Source: a virus. Taken from it: a stretch of 41,729 bases of DNA. Made by a program: the position numbers and the translations under genes. A model generated the notes under the pieces. It was given only the letters and a program-made list of their open reading frames with translations. It was not told where the DNA came from and did no database searches. Each line of letters starts with the position of its first letter. Positions within the stretch are counted from its first letter, which is position 1. This document shows positions 27,401 to 33,320 of the stretch, piece by piece. The stretch covers positions 1-41,729 of IMG/VR virus record IMGVR_UViG_3300020183_000172. One strand, given 5' to 3'.

Positions 27401-27600
27401 TGAATTGCAATAGAACCATTCTTTGTGTCAGTACCAAAAATCTTTGCTAAATTTTCAGGTGTATCAACTAACACAAACTGGTTGTTAGGACCTTTTGTAA
27501 ATTCCCCTACAACCCCAATACGGGCAAAGGAAACTGGTGCAACAGGCCTAGGGCCTACGTCGCTCTCATCAAATGAGATATTTGGGAAAATATCAGCCAT
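24451..27600 (-). CDS. Contractile tail sheath protein with a very large insertion (1049 aa)
   Basis: This is the sheath subunit that contracts to drive the tube through the envelope. The N-terminal arm and first core strand are at 1-90 (FARIGVVGEFTKGPNN, then FG.RRVMG). The core resumes near residue 670 at the typical EGIWSNLAKVSV segment and continues through FEDYLRVLDAID, SPYAVMVGGWSTY and PPDGFYAGHIAAM. It ends in the conserved C-terminal domain (AWNWIALRRVYNFI, then MLRVDMFFTPVYPADFI). Roughly 95-665 is an insertion of Ala/Val/Thr-rich beta domains with internal resemblance, probably exposed on the tail surface. Usual sheaths are about 390-700 residues. The start at 27600 has AGGAGGAAGG upstream. 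A longer frame to 27678 lacks such a site and overlaps the previous gene. Confidence 0.93.
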   Translation of the reverse strand: MADIFPNISFDESDVGPRPVAPVSFARIGVVGEFTKGPNNQFVLVDTPENLAKIFGTDTKNGSIAIQTAMDQGARDFGVRRVMGQARPATGYLRPVLDGVATASGKVVLMSTGYVVPVLGEGVTSKEDLAQDIVTAVNAFNFGFMRASAAGNVVNLQSSIDGLPLALRLVDRNQPGSVVANSGMKFMLPDGAELLPDSLVRLSGSNLNFAVEYDQSAISSDLTVTLGSSVANGNFVTAKVGLTEATATRQDAQSVTVTPAAIAEGEKVSVTIGGINVQSTLKTSSNTIKNLMDDIRTNFTQKNPVFLAQGNVTLTVANDGVLTVAAVANKSFANISITASVIPATGSPSPTGTATLNNPGVLKPALVTVAALVADLKRQLQEARSDLNFVANAGVLTVSPAPAAPMSADVTLSAKVSANVTATWSNSKLFKPGGAVKPFHLHIMLGAEADVVQGSTTAESLAAALSQSLNSRGLGLTATVRPVLNELVLTSRFLGAEGNASLLNVGLYQSGSLSTIGSLGMKYRSGAPNALLSDLSNGLSVLLQGGEDGPKKGHVVISRRKFVRAQATATLSWASNNVLLTLNSGEVTINGVTKSLAAATCNPAVGANDSNYVVAEIDASGNLVIKTVNQATRDQVVIGQYTLTGNAAQNNLGSFSTEVYGKAVNGDVLRIEAASEGIWSNLAKVSVLKDNGLISLTATYNGDVEIFQFDLKTSLDGSKPYRVVIPTSQSNYIKAIYVNPLDDALDDDIHAVSDLPLLGGQDGPPPTFEDYLRVLDAIDSDSVNILIASGNTHPGVRQKLIEKAAASNEINGLRIAVLAADRRLSASQAQLQTANLDSPYAVMVGGWSTYSKRSDLAPLSTPPDGFYAGHIAAMQRFEASPAARTSAAPFTGISAVDIPVTGSQAYNAYTKARLEMIIPDQVSGNFHCLNGRSLSSDPAWNWIALRRVYNFIRGTTFQALQFAKSEPNNSQLRSTVAGTVDQIMYMLKLQGRIDGFQQTKVDSENNTPNMIAQGMLRVDMFFTPVYPADFITVGLHRVVPVSVTVQAGQ

Positions 27601-27613
27601 GGTAACCTTCCTC

Positions 27614-28924
27614 CTATTGGGGGCTTGGATTAGGGGAATCAAACAACAGAAACTCTCGAATTGGTCGACGAGTTTCAAAGTTTAGTCCGTATACCTGTCC
27701 TGTAATCAGGTACAAATCATTGGTTGCTGGATTAATCATATCAGAAGGATCTATTCGTTCCCCAACTTTTGGATGACCAACTCCATACACCAAGTGAAAC
27801 TTTTCCAAATTCCAAGACACCGAGATCCACTGAGATTTATCAGTTAAGTCTAACGCGCCGTTTACCAACTTTGCATTTGGGCCGGGAATTTGTGTAAACG
27901 GGCTACCGTCATAAGTGAATAATTGATTTGTTATCTTGTTAAAGTATAGCGGAATATCGCCTAGTGTGAGCACACCAACTGGTAAAAGATCTAGGTTAAT
28001 AAATGATTTTGTAGTACCAGGTCCATACAAAGCTTCTGTTGAGAGCGGTTGATTAGTTTGTGGATTATAGAGAGTACTTATACCATCATCCTCGGAAACA
28101 CGCCAAGATCTCCAGCTAAGCGGCTGTCTAGTAGGGGTATTTAAAAATACCTGACCAAAACCAGTTAGTACCGTACCAAGAGCTGGTCTAAAAAATACAG
28201 GATGGCCATTAGCTTCTAGTGATCCAATTAAAATATCCTTTCCACGAATGATGCCATCAGTTTTCCAAGAACGTAGTGGATTGTAATATACTTGCCACAT
28301 TAATTCTGCTGTATGCAAAATAAGGCTTCCGCCCTGGTCCCATGTAGTTGATATATGATTAATCCAGGTTACCTGGGAACCTCTAATTAATCCACCTAAA
28401 TTAAAAAGTTCGTTAGACAGGGCAAGCCTTATATACTCGGCGTAATCTCTAAGTATTTGTTCTGCATAATTAAACTCAAAAGTTTGTACACCAAGGTTAG
28501 TACCAAATAATCCACGTTGACCAAGGCTTGTATTTGCTTGTTTCTTTGTATCAAGCGTATAGCCAAGCATATCAAGTCGTATTTTTATATTTGCCGTAGC
28601 CATATCGATGGCTCGTATAGGATTTTGTGGATCAGGTCCAATCAGCCCGTATGGTACTAAAGATACACTTGCATTTTTAGACTCTGGTGTAGGCCTGCTT
28701 GTTCCTTCGTAGTAGTACGGATAAACAGAAACTGTTAATCCCTGTTCTTTAAGCTCTACACCAGAAAAGTTTCTAAACTTTACAGGTTTAACTAAACGAC
28801 CGTCTGGTCCTACAATATTTGCTGCACCTGTAAGAAGCTCATGTTTAGCTAGCTCTGTAATAGTCTTTTCAATAATATCGTTTAAAGTTGTAGGTTTACC
28901 AAAGGTACGAGTTTGTAAGCTCAT
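27614..28924 (-). CDS. Neck or tail-completion protein candidate (436 aa)
   Basis: This encodes 436 residues from the ATG at 28924, one base after the previous stop. An upstream in-frame Met lies inside that gene. The protein is soluble and aromatic-rich, with conspicuous Trp/Tyr clusters around the middle (TWINHISTTWDQ, ELMWQVYYNPLRSW). No family is recognised. Position immediately before the sheath is where phages commonly encode the tail terminator, neck or sheath-completion protein, so I infer a connector role. It is larger than most tail terminators. Confidence 0.65.
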   Translation of the reverse strand: MSLQTRTFGKPTTLNDIIEKTITELAKHELLTGAANIVGPDGRLVKPVKFRNFSGVELKEQGLTVSVYPYYYEGTSRPTPESKNASVSLVPYGLIGPDPQNPIRAIDMATANIKIRLDMLGYTLDTKKQANTSLGQRGLFGTNLGVQTFEFNYAEQILRDYAEYIRLALSNELFNLGGLIRGSQVTWINHISTTWDQGGSLILHTAELMWQVYYNPLRSWKTDGIIRGKDILIGSLEANGHPVFFRPALGTVLTGFGQVFLNTPTRQPLSWRSWRVSEDDGISTLYNPQTNQPLSTEALYGPGTTKSFINLDLLPVGVLTLGDIPLYFNKITNQLFTYDGSPFTQIPGPNAKLVNGALDLTDKSQWISVSWNLEKFHLVYGVGHPKVGERIDPSDMINPATNDLYLITGQVYGLNFETRRPIREFLLFDSPNPSPQ

Positions 28925-28925
28925 A

Positions 28926-30533
28926 CTATCGTCCGCTATCCAGCATACGACGTATGCGAGCAAGGCCATCTTTCATTTGATTAGAAGGATTAGCCTCTAC
29001 AGACTTAGCACTACCTGTACCACGAGCATCAAGTGTGACACTTTCTGTGCGGCCTAGCGTAATAGAGCTAACAACTACAGAATCTACATCAGGATCAAAG
29101 GACTGTACGTTGTAAGCCCTTGTGGCTAATGCAGTATCAATACCCTCTGGGAGGGCTGTAATCTGGAACAGGAACTTCATGTCAGTTTCAGGATCAGTAC
29201 TAAAACCAACAAGGTCTAGAGCAGGTACATACGAAATCGCTCCAACTACGTCTGTAACCTTGATAGACGGGAGTACAGCTCCTAAAACCTGTTGTGCTGC
29301 ACGCTTGTTACCAAGGTCCACTGCAATCGCCTCAACGAGGTTTAGTGCTGTCCAACCATTTTGTACAGGGATTGTAACCTCAGCATGTACGCGTGCTGGC
29401 GTATTGCTATGGCCACCTGTTACTACTTGGGAAATCTTGTACTTAAGTGTATTAGCTGAATTATCAGTTTTTAAAGCAGATAGTGTGCCAGATACAATTG
29501 CTGGCTGTACCCTAAAACATAAAATATCTGATGGATGGAAATTAACGCTAGGATCCATTGGCATAATAAAATCAGAGTTTCTGATATCTGCCAGAATAAC
29601 AGGATTCTGCGTGGAGCTAGCTAAAGCATAGTCAGCTCCGTAACCAACAAGCAGCCCAGAAAGTCCAGGTCGTAAAGCTCCACCTTCAGTGTGGACAAGA
29701 CTCATGCTAGCTAAAGCTGCAATTGCTGTGGTGCTTTGACGATTTTGTAGTGTAGCCTCAAATACTTGACCACTAACCTTGGCCGTATATGAGACACCAG
29801 CAACAACTACAACACGTTCTGCTGCCTTTGGTGTATTGCTTTTATCCATTGAAATCAGTTCAATCTGCCGAATACCGGCAAGTTGGATAGATTTCAAAGA
29901 CAGTTTTCTTAGTAACTGTGCAGGTGTATCACCGATAGCAACTGGGATCGTAAGGGCTTTACCATCAAAATAAACCCGTAGCTCACCAGCTTCCTGTGCT
30001 CCCGTATAGGGTGATGCACTTGCATAAGCTGCCTGGTATGTTGCTGGGTCAGCATCGAGTGCTAGACCAAAGCTACGTGCCTGCAGGTTTTCAGTTACAG
30101 TAGCCCTAATAGCTGTAACAACGCCACCTAGAACTGGTGAGCGAATAAAATCTTCAAGATCTTTCTCAGCTTGCTTTTCTAGCATCTTTGCGTAATCACG
30201 CTGCGGATCGAGCTGAGCTGCAAGACGAGCCGTCATAGATGCACAAGCAAATCGAGCAATAATGGCTCGTAAGCCCTCGGCAACTATTTCAGTATTTAGT
30301 ACGCGGTCTAATAACAGTTCTGCTGCCCGCTGTAAAGTGGGGTCTGACAGATCCGTAATTCGACCGTAAAAAACGTTACGACCCAGGGTATCGGTAGCTG
30401 TAAGCAGCTTGAACCGAACCCTGGGGTAAGCGTGTACCTTGACGTATGGCGCTACCTCATCATCGGTAGCATTACTCAAGATAACATTGAGTGCGCGTAC
30501 CATGTCATAGGTAACAGTTTCTGCGAAGTCCAT
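28926..30533 (-). CDS. Structural protein of unknown function between head and tail genes (535 aa)
   Basis: This encodes 535 residues. The N-terminal 150 residues are helical and charged (RAAELLLDRVLNTEIVAEGL). Beta-type segments follow, including VYFDGKALTIPVAIGDTPAQL, similar in style to the inserted domains of the sheath. The start has a GAGAGG site. It lies between the 137-residue protein and the 436-residue neck candidate. No catalytic motif or membrane segment is present. A head-tail connector or tail-shaft decoration role is an inference from location. Confidence 0.65.
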   Translation of the reverse strand: MDFAETVTYDMVRALNVILSNATDDEVAPYVKVHAYPRVRFKLLTATDTLGRNVFYGRITDLSDPTLQRAAELLLDRVLNTEIVAEGLRAIIARFACASMTARLAAQLDPQRDYAKMLEKQAEKDLEDFIRSPVLGGVVTAIRATVTENLQARSFGLALDADPATYQAAYASASPYTGAQEAGELRVYFDGKALTIPVAIGDTPAQLLRKLSLKSIQLAGIRQIELISMDKSNTPKAAERVVVVAGVSYTAKVSGQVFEATLQNRQSTTAIAALASMSLVHTEGGALRPGLSGLLVGYGADYALASSTQNPVILADIRNSDFIMPMDPSVNFHPSDILCFRVQPAIVSGTLSALKTDNSANTLKYKISQVVTGGHSNTPARVHAEVTIPVQNGWTALNLVEAIAVDLGNKRAAQQVLGAVLPSIKVTDVVGAISYVPALDLVGFSTDPETDMKFLFQITALPEGIDTALATRAYNVQSFDPDVDSVVVSSITLGRTESVTLDARGTGSAKSVEANPSNQMKDGLARIRRMLDSGR

Positions 30534-30571
30534 TAAAACCTCTCGAGACCCTTACCTAGACATAGTGCTTT

Positions 30572-30985
30572 TTACTCAGCCTGTGCGGCTTCGGGCTCGG
30601 CTTTCTTACGACCGCGACCTTCTGCCTTTACTACAGGCTCTTCAGCTGCAGGAGCAGCTTCTACAGCAGGCTCTTCAGCCTTTTCTTCGACAACTGGCTC
30701 TGGGGCGACAACAGGTTCAGCCGCTGGGGCTTCAACCTTAGGAGCTGCAGGAGCTGCAAGAGCAGCCTTAAGCTCAGCAAGGGAGAAGTTCTCGGGACTG
30801 AAGTATGCAAAACCCTGACCAGAAATACTGCTAAAACCAACTGGAGAGTAGTGGCTTCCACCACGAATCTCGAGTAGTTCCCGGACAAGAACAGGATCCT
30901 CAGAGTGGACTAAATCGCCCACCCCGAGTACCCGGTCTAGCTTTTCATTCCGGTGTGCATGTCGAGTCAACAATACGTACTGCAT
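30572..30985 (-). CDS. Small protein with Ala/Pro/Glu-rich low-complexity tail
   Basis: This encodes 137 residues. The first 75 look folded (HRNEKLDRVLGVGDLVH, then FSPENFSLAELKAAL). The last 60 are Ala/Pro/Glu/Val repeats ending with a basic GRGRKK patch. A strong AGGAG lies upstream of the ATG. The gene is in the capsid cluster with similar GC-richer codon use, suggesting high expression. It could be a head-completion or capsid-associated protein. I do not recognise the family. Confidence 0.7.
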   Translation of the reverse strand: MQYVLLTRHAHRNEKLDRVLGVGDLVHSEDPVLVRELLEIRGGSHYSPVGFSSISGQGFAYFSPENFSLAELKAALAAPAAPKVEAPAAEPVVAPEPVVEEKAEEPAVEAAPAAEEPVVKAEGRGRKKAEPEAAQAE

Positions 30986-31010
30986 CGATGCTTACTCCTA
31001 TTACGTCAGT

Positions 31011-31571
31011 TTATAGACGACGAGCCTTGAGGTTGCTAACGGCTGTAATATCGTTGGTATCAACTTCAACAACAGCTAGAGCAAGGCTCCGACCCTTGTA
31101 GAAATCGCTATCAGGGATCTGAGCGCCCATCTTGAAAGCTGAAGCATCGTAGTTAGCTTCAGGAACTACAGCAATTTCAGAACCAACCTGAACACCAGCT
31201 GCGGCACCATTGGCAGGATCAGCAGCAAGAAGAGCAGCAGCCATATCAGCAGCTACGAGCTTACCACCATAACGAAGTTCAAAAGCATCAACAAGGCCGT
31301 TAGCATCAACTGTGGGATGAGCATACAGAACATAGAAACCATCGTCAAGGCCGTTAACTGAAGGAGCAGCAACGCCAGCAGCCATAGTTGCGTTACCGAC
31401 CTGAAGGTCAATAGAGGGAGAGACATGCACGCCAAGAGCGCGCTTCATCTTGATGAGGCCGGGGGCAACGGTGGCAACACCTGCACCTGACCGAGCGACG
31501 AGACAACCTGCAACTACCCGAGCTTCACCAAATCGGGAGTCTAGACCGCCCCACTGTTCATTGAGTCCCAT
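31011..31571 (-). CDS. Probable capsid-associated structural protein (186 aa), decoration candidate
   Basis: This encodes 186 residues. It is rich in Ala, Gly and Val, with beta-strand character and no cysteine cluster or membrane segment. It immediately follows the major capsid gene, with AGGAG before the ATG and the same GC-richer codon choice, which suggests a high-copy virion protein. A GC-rich hairpin lies between it and the capsid gene. A decoration/cement or head protein role is an inference from position and composition. There is no recognised motif. Confidence 0.65.
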   Translation of the reverse strand: MGLNEQWGGLDSRFGEARVVAGCLVARSGAGVATVAPGLIKMKRALGVHVSPSIDLQVGNATMAAGVAAPSVNGLDDGFYVLYAHPTVDANGLVDAFELRYGGKLVAADMAAALLAADPANGAAAGVQVGSEIAVVPEANYDASAFKMGAQIPDSDFYKGRSLALAVVEVDTNDITAVSNLKARRL

Positions 31572-31598
31572 GATATTTCTCCTTGGGGTTTGAAGTAT

Positions 31599-31622
31599 GG
31601 GTGGGGTTTTTAGGCCCCACCC
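31599..31622 (-). other. GC-rich hairpin between major capsid gene and next gene
   Basis: A perfect 8-bp stem (GGGTGGGG with CCCCACCC) and eight-base loop occupies the 64-base gap after the capsid stop. No T-run follows on the minus strand, so it is not a standard intrinsic terminator. A leaky terminator, attenuator or mRNA-stabilising 3' structure for the capsid message is plausible. Confidence 0.6.
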
Positions 31623-31635
31623 TATACTAACTTAC

Positions 31636-32820
31636 TTAAGCGATAACAGTTGCACCACCGATGGCGCCTTCGATGTCTGAAGCAAACTGAGCAACAGTCA
31701 TCAAGCCGATCCAATCGGGATACTTGACGTAGGGCAGACCGCAGTTACCAATCTGGACAGAGCGGCCAGGAGCCTGGGGAGGAGTGGTATCGGGGCCGGA
31801 ACGGCTCCACATACCGGGCTTGCCATCTGGAGCTTCACCAGGAGCATACTGAGTAGCGCCAAGCTTGATGCCGGGCTGCATCTGGTGCATGGCAGCGAGA
31901 AGAGCAACACGGTTCTGGGGCCAGATCTTGTGGCGACCAGCAGTCCCACTAAGAGCGCCGGCAGTACCAGCAACGGCCCCATCATCTACGATCATATCGA
32001 AGGTGACAACGCGGAGACCGGCAATGGCTTCGATTTCACCATCACGCCAGGTGACGTGACCGGTGACGTTACCAGCACCGGAACCCTCTAGGAATCCACG
32101 AATACGGGGGTGGATTTCAAGCATGGTCTTGAGGTCGCTGGTCATAACCAGGTGAGTTGGGGGAGTCTTGGCTAGGTTGAGCATGCGGCGACGCATCTTG
32201 ATGATGTCGTGTACAGGGTTGGAGTTGGTGAAGTCAGACCATTCATAAGAACCCTGAGCATTCTGGAAACCAGCAGTACCAACGGTACCAGGATTAGCAA
32301 TAGTAACCAGGTTCTGAGCGGGGATACCGGTGTTGACGTTGATGGACATGCCGGTGCGGGGATCGGTGTAGTTGATTGCACCAAGAATGGCCTGTGCACG
32401 AAGAAGGGTCCACAGCATGTTCTGACGAGCAACAAGCTGCTGCATACGATCAGTAACAACCTGAAGGCCATTGGCTTCGTTCATGGTACCGGGTTCACGC
32501 AGGTTGTTGATAACATCCTGGGGAATGAAGTCGGACTCACGAATGTAGACGGGGAATACTGACATCCGCTCAACCTTGGTGGAAGGCTGGAGGGCGTCTG
32601 GACGACCGGGCTCAACAATGGGTGAGAACCCGAGATCCATGGTCACACGCTCGATTACGATTGTGCGATCCTGGGTGTACTGTGGGGGGAAGAATTCAGC
32701 AAGGGGATCACCGGCGAACTGCTCGAACTTCTTTGCGAGCATGGTGAGCTGTGTGGGACCCAGTGCCAGAATGTCTACTGGTGTGGTCTGGGCCCAATCC
32801 TGGGCGAAGGGGGAAGGCAT
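31636..32820 (-). CDS. Major capsid protein, lambda gpE-like (HK97 fold)
   Basis: This encodes 394 residues of the shell subunit. The order of conserved segments matches the phage major capsid protein E family: TIVIERVTMDLGFSPIVEPG in the first third, VERMSVFPVYIRESDFI, then a helix with RQNMLWTLLRAQAILG. A helix-strand segment HDIIKMRRRMLNLAKTPPTHLVMTSDL follows, as in the HK97 P domain. Length is slightly above lambda gpE. The ATG at 32820 has GGAGACT upstream. The gene directly follows the protease/scaffold and uses GC-richer codons than the tail genes, as expected for the most abundant virion protein. Confidence 0.9.
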   Translation of the reverse strand: MPSPFAQDWAQTTPVDILALGPTQLTMLAKKFEQFAGDPLAEFFPPQYTQDRTIVIERVTMDLGFSPIVEPGRPDALQPSTKVERMSVFPVYIRESDFIPQDVINNLREPGTMNEANGLQVVTDRMQQLVARQNMLWTLLRAQAILGAINYTDPRTGMSINVNTGIPAQNLVTIANPGTVGTAGFQNAQGSYEWSDFTNSNPVHDIIKMRRRMLNLAKTPPTHLVMTSDLKTMLEIHPRIRGFLEGSGAGNVTGHVTWRDGEIEAIAGLRVVTFDMIVDDGAVAGTAGALSGTAGRHKIWPQNRVALLAAMHQMQPGIKLGATQYAPGEAPDGKPGMWSRSGPDTTPPQAPGRSVQIGNCGLPYVKYPDWIGLMTVAQFASDIEGAIGGATVIA

Positions 32821-32849
32821 AATTTTTAGTCTCCTCTAAGTACTAGGCC

Positions 32850-33320
32850 TTACTCAGCCTTACCAAACCGGTCAGCTAGAAGGTTGCCGTAAACGAACTT
32901 GCCACCTTCTGGCTCAACCTGCACACTCTGACTCAGGACCTGCTTAGCGCCGACCTGATTGAAATTAACTCGGTTTTCTTCTGGGAGCTTATCCAGAAGG
33001 CCGAATAGTAGATCTGAAAGATTAGTCTCAGAACCACCCATCGAGAGCTTCTGCTCAAATCCGGCGTTACGGACTGCAGAGACGACTTCATCCACCAGTA
33101 CAGGTGGAATACGGTCGCGCTTTGCAGCTTCGGCACGCTGGCTAAGCTTTAGCTCGTACTTTTCCTGAGCAGTTGCAGCAGCCTGATTAGCTAAAGCGTC
33201 ACGCTCGTTCTTTAGAGCGGACTTTTCAGCCTGCTCCGCTTCAAGGGCGGAGACGGTCTGACTGAGCTTCTGCTCGAGCTCGGCAAGCCGAGCTTCGAGA
33301 GCCTCATTCTGTTCCGGCAT
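32850..33320 (-). CDS. Probable nested scaffold protein from an internal start in the protease gene
   Basis: This is an in-frame internal start at Met812 of the protease gene and would yield 156 residues. The sequence GAGGAGGG lies seven bases before this ATG, stronger than most genuine start sites in the window. The product begins MPEQNEALEARLAELEQKL, a long charged coiled coil with Gln/Glu/Lys-rich composition, then a C-terminal globular tail. That is the architecture of phage scaffolds. In phage Mu the scaffold Z is made the same way from the 3' end of protease gene I, and lambda C/Nu3 is analogous. It directly precedes the capsid gene. Confidence 0.7.
   Translation of the reverse strand: MPEQNEALEARLAELEQKLSQTVSALEAEQAEKSALKNERDALANQAAATAQEKYELKLSQRAEAAKRDRIPPVLVDEVVSAVRNAGFEQKLSMGGSETNLSDLLFGLLDKLPEENRVNFNQVGAKQVLSQSVQVEPEGGKFVYGNLLADRFGKAE

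Noticed and set aside
24451-27600. Possible second intein in the oversized sheath gene
   Set aside because: No Cys/Ser-led block A, no His-Asn block G and no LAGLIDADG motif in the extra sequence; it looks like inserted beta domains.
29122-29631. 169-residue reading frame on the plus strand
   Set aside because: It is antisense within the 535-residue structural gene with no independent signals, a shadow frame.
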